Source: Pseudomonas sp. B21-040
GTDB taxonomy: Bacteria; Pseudomonadota; Gammaproteobacteria; Pseudomonadales; Pseudomonadaceae
Assembly (NCBI RefSeq): GCF_024748695.1
Contig: NZ_CP087176.1
Coordinates: 1,729,501 to 1,793,500 of the forward strand
DNA length: 64,000 bases
Direction of reading: 5' to 3'
Of this stretch, positions 8,676-18,827 are shown in pieces. The notes under the pieces are model-generated. The model had not been told where the DNA came from. It worked only from the letters and a program-made list of their open reading frames with translations, and did not search any database. Every line of letters begins with the position of its first letter. Position 1 is the stretch's first letter. Made by a program: the position numbers and the translations under genes.

Positions 8676-9431
8676 ATGAACTGGACGTGGTTTCACAAGC
8701 TCGGCTCGCCCAAATGGTTTTATGGCATCAGCGGCAAACTGTTGCCCTGGCTGAGCGTCGCGGCGTTGCTGTTGATCGGCGTTGGCGTAGTCTGGGGCCT
8801 GGCCTTCGCGCCGCCCGACTACCAGCAAGGCAACAGCTTTCGCATCATCTATATCCACGTTCCTGCCGCGATGCTGGCGCAATCCTGCTATGTGATGCTG
8901 GCCGTGTGCGGCATTGTCGGGTTGGTCTGGAAGATGAAACTGGCCGATGTCGCCCTGCAATGCGCGGCGCCCATCGGTGCCTGGATGACTGCCGTGGCGC
9001 TGGTCACCGGCGCGATCTGGGGCAAACCGACCTGGGGCTCGTGGTGGGTCTGGGATGCGCGACTTACGTCTATGTTGATTCTGCTGTTTCTGTACTTCGG
9101 TCTGATTGCGCTGGGCAACGCCATCAGCAATCGTGACAGCGCCGCCAAGGCGTGTGCGGTGTTGGCGATTGTTGGCGTGATCAACATCCCGATCATCAAA
9201 TACTCGGTGGAGTGGTGGAACACCCTGCACCAGGGCGCGACCTTCACCCTCACCGAAAAACCGGCCATGCCGGCCGAAATGTGGCTGCCTCTGCTGCTGA
9301 CGGTGCTGGGCTTCTACTGTTTCTTTGGCGCGGTCCTGTTGCTGCGCATGCGCCTTGAAGTACTCAAGCGCGAAGCGCGGGCCAGTTGGGTCAAGGCCGA
9401 AGTACAGAACAGTCTGGAGGTCGCTCGATGA
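8676..9431 (+). CDS. ccmC: CcmC, heme-delivery protein
   Basis: The 251-residue inner-membrane protein has about six membrane segments and the tryptophan-rich WWD signature ([12 protein letters not shown], about 122-133) that holds heme on the periplasmic face. CcmC hands heme to CcmE. A 72-base gap separates it from ccmB, the largest gap within the operon; no hairpin is obvious there. Confidence 0.96.
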   Translation: MNWTWFHKLGSPKWFYGISGKLLPWLSVAALLLIGVGVVWGLAFAPPDYQQGNSFRIIYIHVPAAMLAQSCYVMLAVCGIVGLVWKMKLADVALQCAAPIGAWMTAVALVTGAIWGKPTWGSWWVWDARLTSMLILLFLYFGLIALGNAISNRDSAAKACAVLAIVGVINIPIIKYSVEWWNTLHQGATFTLTEKPAMPAEMWLPLLLTVLGFYCFFGAVLLLRMRLEVLKREARASWVKAEVQNSLEVAR

Positions 9432-9604
9432 GTTTTGCTTCATTTGGCGACTTCCTCGCCATGGGCCATCACGCCCTGTATGTCTGGTCAGCCTATGGCA
9501 TCTGCCTGGCGGTGCTGGCCCTCAACGTGGCGGCGCCGATCCTGGCCCGCAAGCGGTATCTGCAACAAGAGGCGCGTCGTCTGCGCCGGGAGAACGGCAA
9601 GTGA
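9428..9604 (+). CDS. ccmD: CcmD, small heme-exporter accessory protein
   Basis: The 58-residue protein has one membrane segment (about 15-35) and a strongly basic C-terminal tail ([15 protein letters not shown]), as expected for CcmD. It helps release holo-CcmE from CcmABC. The start overlaps the ccmC stop and its stop overlaps the ccmE GTG start. Confidence 0.92.
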   Translation: MSFASFGDFLAMGHHALYVWSAYGICLAVLALNVAAPILARKRYLQQEARRLRRENGK

Positions 9605-10056
9605 ATCCGCTGCGCAAAAAGCGTCTTATCATCATTCTCGCGATCCTGGTGGGTGTCGGCGCTGCCGTCGGCCTGGCCCTGAGCGCCCTGCAGCAGAACA
9701 TCAATCTGTTTTACACCCCGACCCAGATCGCCAATGGCGAAGCGCCGCAAGACACGCGCATCCGTGCCGGTGGCATGGTCGAGAAAGGTTCGCTGCAACG
9801 TTCCGGTGATTCGCTGGACGTGAAATTTGTCGTTACTGACTTCAACAAATCCGTGACCATCACCTATCGCGGCATTCTTCCAGACCTGTTCCGTGAAGGG
9901 CAGGGTATCGTGGCCCTGGGCAAAATCAACGCCGACGGCGTGGTGGTGGCCGACGAAGTGCTGGCCAAGCACGATGAGAAGTACATGCCGCCGGAAGTGA
10001 CCAAGGCCCTGAAAGACAGCGGCCAGTCGGCGCCCACACAAGCCAAAGAGGGTTAA
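9601..10056 (+). CDS. ccmE: CcmE, periplasmic heme chaperone
   Basis: The 151-residue protein has one N-terminal membrane anchor (about 7-28) and a beta-barrel domain. The covalent heme-binding His is visible in the AKHDEKYMP motif near residue 123. The start is GTG, overlapping the ccmD stop (GTGA). It carries heme from CcmC to the CcmF/H ligation complex. Confidence 0.96.
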   Translation: MNPLRKKRLIIILAILVGVGAAVGLALSALQQNINLFYTPTQIANGEAPQDTRIRAGGMVEKGSLQRSGDSLDVKFVVTDFNKSVTITYRGILPDLFREGQGIVALGKINADGVVVADEVLAKHDEKYMPPEVTKALKDSGQSAPTQAKEG

Positions 10057-10059
10057 TTG

Positions 10060-12063
10060 ATGACATCCGCTCTCTATAATTCAGGGCTGTTTATCCCCGA
10101 ACTGGGCCACCTGGCCATGATCCTGGCGCTGTGTTTCGCGCTGGTTCAGGCCGTGGTGCCGTTGCTCGGTGCCTGGCGCGGTGACCGCTTGTGGATGAGC
10201 CTGGCGCAGCCGGCCGCCTGGGGTCAGTTCACCTTCCTGGTGTTCGCCTTCGGGTGCCTGACCTACGCGTTCATGACTGACGACTTCTCGGTCGGCTACG
10301 TCGCCAGCAACTCCAACAGTGCCTTGCCGTGGTACTACAAATTCAGCGCGGTATGGGGCGCCCACGAAGGGTCATTGCTGTTGTGGGCATTGATCCTCGG
10401 CGGCTGGACCTTCGCGGTGTCGGTGTTCTCCCGCCAATTGCCGCAAGTCATGCTGGCCCGGGTACTGGCCGTGATGGGCATGATCAGCACCGGTTTCCTG
10501 TTGTTCCTGATCCTCACGTCCAACCCGTTCAAGCGCATCCTGCCGCAGATGCCCAGCGATGGCGCCGACCTCAATCCGTTACTGCAAGACATCGGCCTGA
10601 TCGTTCACCCGCCGATGCTGTACATGGGTTACGTCGGTTTCTCAGTGGCCTTTGCCTTCGCCATCGCGGCGCTGATGGGCGGTCGCCTGGATGCCGCGTG
10701 GGCTCGCTGGTCGCGTCCGTGGACCATCGTCGCCTGGGCATTCCTCGGCATCGGCATCACCCTCGGTTCGTGGTGGGCGTATTACGAACTTGGCTGGGGC
10801 GGCTGGTGGTTCTGGGACCCGGTGGAAAATGCCTCGTTCATGCCTTGGCTGGTGGGCACCGCGCTGATTCACTCGTTGGCGGTCACGGAAAAACGTGGCG
10901 TGTTCAAGAGCTGGACCGTGTTGCTGGCCATCGCCGCGTTCTCGTTGAGCTTGCTGGGTACGTTCCTCGTGCGTTCCGGCGTGCTGACGTCGGTTCACGC
11001 GTTTGCGTCCGACCCTGAGCGCGGCGTGTTCATCCTGATCTTCCTGTTGTTTGTGGTCGGTGGTTCGCTGACGCTGTTCGCCCTGCGCGCGCCTGTGGTC
11101 AAGAGTCAGGTGGGCTTCAACCTCTGGTCCCGGGAAACCCTGCTGCTGGGCAACAACCTGGTGCTGGTGGTGGCGGCCTCGATGATCCTGCTCGGCACCT
11201 TGTACCCACTGATCCTTGACGCAATGACCGGCGCCAAGCTGTCGGTCGGCCCGCCGTACTTCAACGCGTTGTTCATTCCATTGATGGCGTTGCTGATGAT
11301 GGTGATGGCGGTCGGTGTGATCGTGCGCTGGAAAGACACGCCGGTGAAATGGCTGGCCAGCATGCTCACGCCGGTATTGCTCGGCAGTGCCGCACTGGCC
11401 GTAGTGGCCGGCGTCGCTTACGGCGATTTCAACTGGGCGGTGATCGCGACGTTCATGCTCGCGGCCTGGGTATTGCTGGCCGGCGTGCGAGACATCTTCG
11501 ACAAGACCCGCCACAAAGGCCTGATCAAAGGCTTGCCGACCCTGACTCGCAGCTATTGGGGCATGCAGGTCGCGCATTTGGGCATTGCCGTGTGCGCACT
11601 GGGCGTCGTGTTGTCGAGCCAGAACAGCGCCGAGCGTGACCTGCGCCTGGCGCCGGGCGAGTCCATGGACCTGGCCGGTTATCACTTCGTGTTCGAAGGC
11701 GCCAAGCACTTCGAAGGCCCGAACTTCACCTCCGACAAGGGCACCGTTCGAGTGATTCGCGACGGCAAGGAAGTCAGCGTGCTGCACCCGGAAAAGCGCC
11801 TCTACACCGTGCAGAACTCGGTGATGACCGAAGCCGGGATCGACGCCGGTTTCACCCGTGACCTCTACGTCGCCCTCGGTGAGCCGCTGGGCGATGGCGC
11901 CTGGGCTGTTCGTGTTCACGTCAAACCGTTTGTGCGCTGGATCTGGTTCGGCGGACTGCTGACCGGTTTCGGTGGGTTGCTGGCGGCGCTGGATCGCCGT
12001 TATCGGGTCAAGGTGAAAAGCCGGGTGCGTGAAGCACTGGGCATGTCGGGAGCCACTGCATGA
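10060..12063 (+). CDS. ccmF: CcmF, cytochrome c heme lyase subunit
   Basis: The 667-residue polytopic membrane protein contains the WWD domain (GGWWFWDPVENASFMPWL, near residues 246-263) and many hydrophobic segments, a typical full-length CcmF. It attaches heme to the CXXCH motif of apocytochromes together with CcmH and CcmI. ATG 10060 is preferred to the TTG immediately before it. Confidence 0.97.
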   Translation: MTSALYNSGLFIPELGHLAMILALCFALVQAVVPLLGAWRGDRLWMSLAQPAAWGQFTFLVFAFGCLTYAFMTDDFSVGYVASNSNSALPWYYKFSAVWGAHEGSLLLWALILGGWTFAVSVFSRQLPQVMLARVLAVMGMISTGFLLFLILTSNPFKRILPQMPSDGADLNPLLQDIGLIVHPPMLYMGYVGFSVAFAFAIAALMGGRLDAAWARWSRPWTIVAWAFLGIGITLGSWWAYYELGWGGWWFWDPVENASFMPWLVGTALIHSLAVTEKRGVFKSWTVLLAIAAFSLSLLGTFLVRSGVLTSVHAFASDPERGVFILIFLLFVVGGSLTLFALRAPVVKSQVGFNLWSRETLLLGNNLVLVVAASMILLGTLYPLILDAMTGAKLSVGPPYFNALFIPLMALLMMVMAVGVIVRWKDTPVKWLASMLTPVLLGSAALAVVAGVAYGDFNWAVIATFMLAAWVLLAGVRDIFDKTRHKGLIKGLPTLTRSYWGMQVAHLGIAVCALGVVLSSQNSAERDLRLAPGESMDLAGYHFVFEGAKHFEGPNFTSDKGTVRVIRDGKEVSVLHPEKRLYTVQNSVMTEAGIDAGFTRDLYVALGEPLGDGAWAVRVHVKPFVRWIWFGGLLTGFGGLLAALDRRYRVKVKSRVREALGMSGATA

Positions 12064-12596
12064 AGCGTTGGTTGATGTTGTTGCCACTGGCGATTTTTCT
12101 AGTGGTCGCTGTATTCCTTTACCGTGGGTTGTACCTGGACCCGGCCGAGCTGCCTTCGGCGATGATCAACAAGCCGTTCCCGGAGTTTTCCCTGCCTTCG
12201 GTGCAGGGCGACAAGACCCTGACCCGCGCTGACATCGTCGGTAAACCGGCGCTGGTCAATGTCTGGGGCACCTGGTGCATTTCCTGCCGGGTCGAGCACC
12301 CGGTGCTGAATAAGCTGGCCCAGCAGGGCGTGGTGATTTATGGCATCAACTACAAGGACGTCAATGCCGACGCCTTGAAGTGGCTGGTGGAGTTTCACAA
12401 CCCCTACCAACTGGATGTTCGTGACGATGCCGGCACCCTGGGTCTGAACCTCGGTGTCTACGGCGCGCCGGAAACCTTCTTCATCGACGCCAAGGGCATC
12501 ATCCGCGACAAGTTCGTCGGCGTGATCGACGAGCAAGTCTGGCGTGAAAAACTGGCCGCCAAGTATCAGGCGCTGGTCGATGAGGCCAAGCCATGA
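12060..12596 (+). CDS. ccmG: CcmG (DsbE), periplasmic thioredoxin-like reductase
   Basis: The 178-residue protein has one membrane anchor (about 5-24) and a thioredoxin fold with active site WCISC (near residue 80). It keeps apocytochrome or CcmH cysteines reduced before heme attachment. Both ends overlap neighbours by 4 bases, indicating tight translational coupling. Confidence 0.96.
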   Translation: MKRWLMLLPLAIFLVVAVFLYRGLYLDPAELPSAMINKPFPEFSLPSVQGDKTLTRADIVGKPALVNVWGTWCISCRVEHPVLNKLAQQGVVIYGINYKDVNADALKWLVEFHNPYQLDVRDDAGTLGLNLGVYGAPETFFIDAKGIIRDKFVGVIDEQVWREKLAAKYQALVDEAKP

Positions 12597-13063
12597 AGCG
12601 CTGGATAGCCGCCGTGGTGTTGGGCTTGAGCTTGGCCGGCGTGGCACACGCGGCCATCGACACCTACGAGTTCGCCAAAGAAGGTGATCGCGAGCGTTTT
12701 CGCGAGCTGACCAAAGAGCTGCGTTGCCCCAAGTGCCAGAATCAGGACATTGCCGATTCCAACGCACCGATTGCCGCCGACCTGCGCAAAGAGATTTTTC
12801 GCATGCTGGGCGAGGGTAAGGACAACCAGCAGATCATCGACTTCATGGTTGATCGGTACGGCGATTTCGTCCGCTACAAACCCGCACTGAACGCCAAGAC
12901 TGCACTGCTCTGGTTCGGCCCGGCCGGTCTGCTTTTGGGCGGTTTTGTGGTCATCGCCGTGATCGTCCGCCGTCGTCGCGTGCAACGCGCCGAAACCAAG
13001 ACTGAGCTTTCCACCGATGAGCGTGAGCGCCTCGACCACCTGTTGGATAAAAACCAAGAATGA
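12593..13063 (+). CDS. ccmH: CcmH, apocytochrome thiol reductase
   Basis: The 156-residue protein has a signal peptide (about 1-19), the redox motif LRCPKCQNQ and one C-terminal membrane segment (about 103-122). It matches the short CcmH form, with the TPR portion encoded separately by ccmI just downstream. It presents reduced apocytochrome c to CcmF. Confidence 0.96.
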   Translation: MKRWIAAVVLGLSLAGVAHAAIDTYEFAKEGDRERFRELTKELRCPKCQNQDIADSNAPIAADLRKEIFRMLGEGKDNQQIIDFMVDRYGDFVRYKPALNAKTALLWFGPAGLLLGGFVVIAVIVRRRRVQRAETKTELSTDERERLDHLLDKNQE

Positions 13064-14262
13064 TTGATTTCTGGCTCGCTGCAGGTCTGCTGCTTCTGGT
13101 TGCCCTGAGTTTTCTGTTGATCCCGGTTCTGCGCGGTCGCCGCGCTCAGCGTGAAGAGGATCGTACTGCCCTGAACGTCGCGCTGTATCAAGAGCGCGTG
13201 GCTGAGCTGCAGGTTCAGCAGGAAGAGGGCGTTCTCGACGCGGCGCAAATGGACGCCGGCCGCGCCGAAGCGGCCCGTGAGCTGCTCGCCGACACCGAAG
13301 GCGTTGGGGCGCCGCGAGTGACCCGCCTGGGCAAGCCGTTGCCTTTGCTGGCGGCGGTTCTGGTTCCGGTGTTGGGCCTTGGTTTGTACCTGCATTTCGG
13401 TGCCAGCGACAAAGTCGAGCTGACCCGCGAGTTCGCTCAGGCGCCGCAGTCGATGGAAGAGATGACCCGTCGGCTGGAACGCGCCGTCGCTGCTCAACCG
13501 GAGTCGGCTGAAGGCCTGTATTTCCTCGGCCGCACGTACATGGCTCAGGATCGTCCGGGCGACGCGGCGAAGATTTTCGAACGCACCGTGAACCTGGCCG
13601 GTCGCCAACCGGAACTGCTCGGCCAATGGGCTCAGGCGCTGTATTTTGCCGAAGGTAAAAAGTGGTCGGACAAGATTCAGGCCCTGACCGATGAAGCGCT
13701 GAAAGCCGATCCGAAAGAAGTCACCAGCCTGGGCCTGCTCGGTATCGCCGCGTTTGAAAGCCAGCGTTACCAGGACGCCATCAACTACTGGAATCGTCTG
13801 TTGACGCAACTGCCACCCGATGACAACTCCCGCGCTGCGCTGCAAGGCGGGATTGCCCGGGCCACCGAGAAGCTCGAAGCCAGCGGCGGCAAGGTGGTTC
13901 AGGCACCTGCGGCCAAAGCTGCAGCGTTGTTGAAAGTCACCGTTGACCTGGCCCCGGCGCTCAAAGCCAAGGTCCAGCCGGGCGACAGCGTGTTCATTTT
14001 CGCCCGCGCCACCTCCGGTCCACCTGCACCGTTGGCCGCCAAGCGCCTGACCGTGGCCGACTTGCCGGTGACCGTCGAATTAGGCGATGCCGACGCCATG
14101 ATGCCGCAGTTGAAACTGTCGAACTTTCCTGAAGTCCAACTGGTTGCGCGCGTCTCCCGTGCCGGCCAACCGACTGCCGGTGAATGGGTCGGTCGCAGCC
14201 AGCCTCTGGCCAGCAACACGACGGCGCCGCAGACACTGACCATCGACAGCCCTGACAAATAA
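13060..14262 (+). CDS. ccmI: CcmI (CycH), apocytochrome chaperone with TPRs
   Basis: The 400-residue protein has two N-terminal membrane segments (about 4-22 and 92-112) joined by a charged coiled-coil-like cytoplasmic loop, then a periplasmic TPR region (about 140-270) and a C-terminal beta-rich domain (about 290-395). This is the usual CcmI layout. It binds the C-terminus of apocytochromes and delivers them to CcmFH. Confidence 0.94.
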   Translation: MIDFWLAAGLLLLVALSFLLIPVLRGRRAQREEDRTALNVALYQERVAELQVQQEEGVLDAAQMDAGRAEAARELLADTEGVGAPRVTRLGKPLPLLAAVLVPVLGLGLYLHFGASDKVELTREFAQAPQSMEEMTRRLERAVAAQPESAEGLYFLGRTYMAQDRPGDAAKIFERTVNLAGRQPELLGQWAQALYFAEGKKWSDKIQALTDEALKADPKEVTSLGLLGIAAFESQRYQDAINYWNRLLTQLPPDDNSRAALQGGIARATEKLEASGGKVVQAPAAKAAALLKVTVDLAPALKAKVQPGDSVFIFARATSGPPAPLAAKRLTVADLPVTVELGDADAMMPQLKLSNFPEVQLVARVSRAGQPTAGEWVGRSQPLASNTTAPQTLTIDSPDK

Positions 14263-14276
14263 CAGGAAAACGCCCC

Positions 14277-14681
14277 ATGACCGCCATCGCTCGTATCACC
14301 CTGCTCAGTCTGGTCTTGGGGTTAAGCGCTTGTGCGGTCCAGCCGCCGGAGCGAACGTCGCCGCCACCGATTCCGCCGTCACAGCCAAGGCCTACTCCGT
14401 CGCCAACACCCACGCCAGGTAAACCGGGCATTCCGGCCAAGCCTGCCAAACCGATGCCGCGCACCTCCGCCAGCTTCGCGCCGCCGCCGGGTGGCAACAG
14501 CCATTGGGATGCCAAACTCGGCGTCTACGTGCTGGATGACCAGACCAACACCTTCTACCGCCAGCGCACCTACTACCGCTGGAACAATGGCTGGAGCCGC
14601 TCGATCAGCCCCAACGGGCCATGGGAAGACACGGATATTCACGGCGTGCCGGGTGGGTTGGGACGGCAATTCGGGCAGTAA
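14277..14681 (+). CDS. Proline-rich lipoprotein at the end of the ccm operon
   Basis: The 134-residue protein starts with a lipoprotein signal ending at LSAC (Cys19). Residues 22-65 are very rich in Pro, Thr and Ser. The C-terminal half is aromatic-rich with several Tyr/Trp (YVLDDQTNTFYRQRTYYRW). It lies 14 bases after ccmI and before a strong terminator, so it is probably co-transcribed. I do not recognise a named family; being last in the ccm operon suggests an envelope role, but a part in cytochrome assembly is not shown. Confidence 0.72.
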   Translation: MTAIARITLLSLVLGLSACAVQPPERTSPPPIPPSQPRPTPSPTPTPGKPGIPAKPAKPMPRTSASFAPPPGGNSHWDAKLGVYVLDDQTNTFYRQRTYYRWNNGWSRSISPNGPWEDTDIHGVPGGLGRQFGQ

Positions 14682-14683
14682 GC

Positions 14684-14711
14684 AAAGGCGACCTTCGGGT
14701 CGCCTTTTTTG
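14684..14711 (+). terminator. Rho-independent terminator of the ccm operon
   Basis: A perfect 10-base-pair stem (AAAGGCGACC with GGTCGCCTTT) closes a TTCG loop and is followed by a T run. It begins three bases after the lipoprotein stop. Confidence 0.9.
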
Positions 14712-14843
14712 TGCCTGTTGAAATTCCCGATTCACCCCAAACCTGTAGCAGCTGGCGAAGCCTGCGTTCGGCCGGTCCGCGCTCGGGCGAAGCAGTCGTG
14801 AAATCAGTCCACGCGTACTGTCAGGAAACGAAACCGGCGAACC
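14712..14843. repeat. Single REP-like fragment in ccm-LysR gap
   Basis: The gap contains an isolated CTGTAGCAGCTGGCGAAG segment (from about 14743), similar to the arms of the larger palindrome at 27324-27430. No inverted partner is visible here. Nothing else recognisable is present. Confidence 0.5.
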
Positions 14844-15731
14844 TCAGGTCTCTTTTGTCAGCAACTCCTGCACATACTCCACAAACGCCCGCGCCTTGGC
14901 GCTGGCCATTCTTCCGGTTGGAAACACTGCCCACAGGTCCAGGTTGGGCAGCGTCCAGTCCGTCATCACTTCCCTGACCGCCCCGTTGGCCAACTCCGGG
15001 GCAAACATCCATTGCGACGCCATGGTCAGCCCCTGATGAGCCAGAACTGCTTCTCGCAATCCCTCGGCGGCGTTGACGCGGATTCGGCCGCTGATGATCA
15101 CGGCCTGTTCTTCAGAGGCGTTTCGAAATTGCCAATTGGCGCCGCCGCCCAAGGAGTAGACGACCGCCTGATGCTTGCACAGGTCAGCGGGGCAGGTGGG
15201 TTCGCCGTATTTTTCGAAGTAGGCCGGTGTGCCCAGTACCACGCGTCGACACTCGGCGATTTTGCGGGCCGTCAGCCCCGAGTCGCTCAGGGCGCCCATG
15301 CGCAGGGCAATGTCGACGCCTTCCTCGACCAGATTGACGTTACGGTCGTCGAGCATCAGGTCGATGTTCAAGTCCGGGTTCTGTTCGAGAAACGGCCCAA
15401 GGTGCGGCACGATGTGCAGCCGGCCGAAGGTCACGGCGGCGCAAATGCGCAGGTTGCCAGTGAGTCCGCTGGCGGCACCGCGGGCGGCGTTGTCGGCCTC
15501 GTCGGCTTCTTCGAGGGCGCGTTTGGAACGCTCGAAAAAGGCCAGGCCGGCCTCGGTCGGTGTCAGGCCTCGGGTTGAGCGCAACAGCAGTCGCACGGCA
15601 AGACGTGATTCCAGCTGCGCAATGGCTTTCGACACGGCGGGCTGGCCGATATTCAGACGCCGGGCGGCAGCGGAAAACGAGCCGGTTTCCACCACGTAGA
15701 CGAAGGTTTCCATTGCGCCGAGGCGGTCCAT
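14844..15731 (-). CDS. LysR-type transcriptional regulator
   Basis: The 295-residue protein has an N-terminal winged helix-turn-helix (about 3-60, with SFSAAARRLNIGQPAVSKAI) and a LysR substrate-binding domain (about 88-290). It lies in the same direction as, and 43 bases downstream of, an SDR gene, so it may be co-transcribed with its target. The effector cannot be read from sequence. It resembles the large group of LysR proteins controlling oxidoreductases and efflux genes. Confidence 0.9.
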   Translation of the reverse strand: MDRLGAMETFVYVVETGSFSAAARRLNIGQPAVSKAIAQLESRLAVRLLLRSTRGLTPTEAGLAFFERSKRALEEADEADNAARGAASGLTGNLRICAAVTFGRLHIVPHLGPFLEQNPDLNIDLMLDDRNVNLVEEGVDIALRMGALSDSGLTARKIAECRRVVLGTPAYFEKYGEPTCPADLCKHQAVVYSLGGGANWQFRNASEEQAVIISGRIRVNAAEGLREAVLAHQGLTMASQWMFAPELANGAVREVMTDWTLPNLDLWAVFPTGRMASAKARAFVEYVQELLTKET

Positions 15732-15774
15732 CGAAGGTCCTTATGAGGTTCTGAAATTCACCGAAAATCGTCGG

Positions 15775-16494
15775 TCAGAAAGCGGCTTTTCCTATTGAGG
15801 CGCCGCCGTCGACAAACAACGTTTGCCCGGTAATAAACCCACTCTGCTCGGACAACAAAAACGCAATCGCCGCCGCGATTTCTTGTGGTTGCCCCAATCG
15901 ACCCATCGGCACTCCCGCCAGATACCGTGCTTCACCTTCACTGCCCGGCGGGTTATTGGTGCGAAACAGTTCGGTCTCGGTCGGCCCTGGCGCCACGGCG
16001 TTCACCGTCACGCCGGTTTTCGCCAGTTCCAGCGCCCAGGAGCGCGTGAAGCTGATCAGCGCTGCTTTGGCCGCCGCGTAGGCCGTGCGTTGGGTAATCC
16101 CGAGGACGGTCAGGCTGGAAATGTTCACCACACGACCCCACCCCTTGTCGCGCATGTGGGGCAGCAGCGCCTGAGTGGCCTGCAACGCCGAATGGAGGTT
16201 GACCCGCATCACGTCGTCGAAGGTGTCCAGGTCAATCTCGCCCAGTACTTGTGGGCGCACCAGGCCGACGTTGTTCACCAGCCCGTCAAATTCGTAAGTC
16301 CGGGCCAGATCGGCCAGCACTTCCTGGGTCAGGACGCGGTCGCTCAGGTCCAGCGGAAACAGGATGCCGGGGAACGTCAGGTCGGGCGTGCGGGCGATGC
16401 CCACCACCCGGTGGCCCGCACGATCCAGGTGCTCGGCCACAGCGCGGCCAATGCCTTTGCTGGCGCCGGTGATGAGGAAGGTACGACGGGTCAT
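15775..16494 (-). CDS. Short-chain dehydrogenase/reductase (FabG-like)
   Basis: The 239-residue protein has the classical SDR features: TGASKGIG nucleotide motif (9-16), NNVG (about 74-77), catalytic Ser126, Tyr139 and Lys143 (YAAAK), and the C-terminal GQTLFVDGG. It should reduce or oxidise a carbonyl/alcohol with NAD(P)H. The substrate is not identifiable; it is too isolated from fatty-acid genes to be the housekeeping FabG. Neighbours are a LysR regulator and a peroxiredoxin-like gene. Confidence 0.88.
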   Translation of the reverse strand: MTRRTFLITGASKGIGRAVAEHLDRAGHRVVGIARTPDLTFPGILFPLDLSDRVLTQEVLADLARTYEFDGLVNNVGLVRPQVLGEIDLDTFDDVMRVNLHSALQATQALLPHMRDKGWGRVVNISSLTVLGITQRTAYAAAKAALISFTRSWALELAKTGVTVNAVAPGPTETELFRTNNPPGSEGEARYLAGVPMGRLGQPQEIAAAIAFLLSEQSGFITGQTLFVDGGASIGKAAF

Positions 16495-16543
16495 TTCACA
16501 CTCCTTGAAAAAACATGCCGCGGGTCAGGCGGCATTTGATCGG

Positions 16544-17200
16544 TTAGCCGCGAATAGCATCCAGCATCGCTTCAGGCTCAGGACGCTGAGTGTAATCCGG
16601 GTTGACCTCGGCGTAACGAATCACACCGTCCTGACCGATCACATAGCGTGCCGGCATCGGCAGCGTCCACGACGGATCATCATTGAAAGTTGGCAAATCG
16701 TTACGCAGATTCTTGTACAGCTCGATCAGGTAATCCGGCAACTCAAAGCGCAAACCCAATGCATGCGCCACGTCATTGTGGGTGTCGCTGAGGATAGGAA
16801 ACGTCAGGCCATTGGTACGCATCGACTTGCGGCTGTTGGCGGCGATCTGTGGCGAAATCGCCAGCAGGCTGGCGCCGGCGTCCTGCAGCAGTGGCAGAAA
16901 ATCCTGCAACGCTTGCAGCTCCATGTTGCAGTAAGGGCACCACACGCCACGGTAAAACGTCAGCACCAAAGGCCCCTTGGCCAGCAGATCGATGGAGGAC
17001 ACTGGATGCCCGTCGGGATCTTTCAGGGTAAACAGCGGCGCCTTGTCACCGACCTTCAGCGCTTTGTTCGCCGCACCCGAGGCGATCAGCTCGGCAGTCG
17101 CGCGCTCCATGATCGGGTGGATGTCAGCCGGGGCGTTATAGGGCGGTTTGCCAGCCTTGAAGTCCGCTTTGAAGGCATCGAGTTTTGCTTGTAGGGTCAT
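16544..17200 (-). CDS. AhpC/TSA peroxiredoxin-like protein
   Basis: The 218-residue cytoplasmic protein has a thioredoxin-fold AhpC/TSA domain (about 48-205) with the active-site segment GVWCPYC (Cys88, Cys91). The first Cys fits the peroxidatic position of peroxiredoxins; the CXXC arrangement is typical of the 'peroxiredoxin-like' group. It probably reduces peroxides. The next gene downstream is the SDR, 49 bases away. Confidence 0.85.
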   Translation of the reverse strand: MTLQAKLDAFKADFKAGKPPYNAPADIHPIMERATAELIASGAANKALKVGDKAPLFTLKDPDGHPVSSIDLLAKGPLVLTFYRGVWCPYCNMELQALQDFLPLLQDAGASLLAISPQIAANSRKSMRTNGLTFPILSDTHNDVAHALGLRFELPDYLIELYKNLRNDLPTFNDDPSWTLPMPARYVIGQDGVIRYAEVNPDYTQRPEPEAMLDAIRG

Positions 17201-17387
17201 GATCGTAATCCTTGGTGGGAAAGCCGGTTGGCTGGGATCAATGGTGACCTTGAGGCGGGGAGGGCGGAACGCAGGCGGGGGGCATAGGATTCATTCTTGG
17301 GGGGAATGAGGTGGCGGATACGTCACATTTGTCGGAACACCGACCGGATCTTGCTCCGGCCGGTATTGCGAAGTTGTTTTTGAACAC

Positions 17388-18593
17388 TTAAGCCGTCGCC
17401 AGCGAGCCCTTCTGCGAAACACTCAAAAAACGCAGCAACGCCAACAGTGGAAACGCGCTGCCGACTATCACGATCCACAACCAGCCACCGTGCTCGTACA
17501 CGGCACTGGCCACCGAAGAGCCAAAGGCGCCGCCGATGAAGATGCTGGTCATGTACAGCGCATTCAGGCGGCTGCGGCTTTTGGCGTCGAGGGCGTAGAC
17601 CGCGCGTTGGCCGAGCACCATGTTCATCTGCACACAGAAGTCGAGGACCACGCCGGTCACGGCCAGGCCAATGACGCTGTAGAGCGGATGGATGAACGCC
17701 GGCAGAAAGCTCAGGCTGGCGAACAGCAGGGCCAGCAGCGAGGCGATGCGCGTGTGGCCGGCATCCGCCAGGCGACCGGCGATGGGCGCCGCGATAGCGC
17801 CGATGGCGCCGACCAGGGCGAAGATCGCGATCTGGGTTTGCGACAGGCCGTGATTGCGCGCCAACTCCAGCGGCACGGCGGTCCAGAACAGGCTGAAGGT
17901 CGCGAACATGCAGCCTTGATAAAACGCACGCTGACGCAATACCGGTTGTTGGCGCAGCAATGTCCACAGCGAACCCAGCAATTGCCCATAAGATGCACTG
18001 TGATCAGGCTGGCGCTTGGGTATGGTCAGCGCCAGCACGATGCTGATCGCCACCATCAACACCGCTGCTATCACAAACATCGCGCGCCAGCCGAAATAGT
18101 CAGCCACCACGCTGGACACCGGGCGAGCCAGGAGAATCCCCAGCAGCAACCCGCCCATGATCCCGCCGACCACGCGGCCACGCGACTCTTCCGGAGCCAG
18201 GTGCGCGGCCAGTGGAATCAGGATTTGCACCGACACCGAGCTGAAGCCCACCAGCAACGAAATCAGCAAAAATACATTGGGCTGATCGGTGAACGCGGCG
18301 CCCAGTAAACTCGCAATCGCCACCACGGTGGTGATGATCATCAGTCGGCGGTTTTCCAGCAAATCGCCCAGCGGCACGAGGAAGAAAAGCCCCAGTGCGT
18401 AGCCAATCTGTGTCAGGGAAACGATCAGGCTGGCCATGGTGCTGGTCAGGCCGATGTCCGGCGCGATCAGGCCGATGATCGGTTGGGCATAGTAGAGGTT
18501 GGCCACAATGGCGCCGCAACAGAAGGCGAAGAGCAGCACCATGCCTTTGGTCATTGTCGTGGCACCGTGAGGCGCCGGCGTCGCTGGATTCAT
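17388..18593 (-). CDS. MFS transporter (drug/arabinose-efflux type)
   Basis: The 401-residue protein has about 12 hydrophobic segments and MFS features: FFLVPLGDLLENRR between segments 2 and 3 (the conserved loop) and a similar GRLADAGHTR in the second half. It most resembles efflux-type MFS proteins. It is the first of four leftward genes (MFS, peroxiredoxin-like, SDR, LysR), but a 187-base gap with no gene separates it from the peroxiredoxin, so they may not be one operon. Substrate unknown. Confidence 0.87.
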   Translation of the reverse strand: MNPATPAPHGATTMTKGMVLLFAFCCGAIVANLYYAQPIIGLIAPDIGLTSTMASLIVSLTQIGYALGLFFLVPLGDLLENRRLMIITTVVAIASLLGAAFTDQPNVFLLISLLVGFSSVSVQILIPLAAHLAPEESRGRVVGGIMGGLLLGILLARPVSSVVADYFGWRAMFVIAAVLMVAISIVLALTIPKRQPDHSASYGQLLGSLWTLLRQQPVLRQRAFYQGCMFATFSLFWTAVPLELARNHGLSQTQIAIFALVGAIGAIAAPIAGRLADAGHTRIASLLALLFASLSFLPAFIHPLYSVIGLAVTGVVLDFCVQMNMVLGQRAVYALDAKSRSRLNALYMTSIFIGGAFGSSVASAVYEHGGWLWIVIVGSAFPLLALLRFLSVSQKGSLATA

Positions 18594-18827
18594 AACGTGT
18601 CTCGCTGAACAGAAGGGAATGCGCGAAGGCTAAGCGGCAAGCCGGGACGGCGGAAGTGGGATTGAAGTGATAGTAATCATTCCATTGCGGAATGAGTGGC
18701 ACCGGCATGTGCAGTTGGCCCATGCACCTTGCGTCCAAATAATCAGGTCCGATGATACATTCACTTACATCCTGTTCGATAGCGTGCTTATGTTCTCTCT
18801 CACGTTTCATCACCGCAAGGTACTTCC

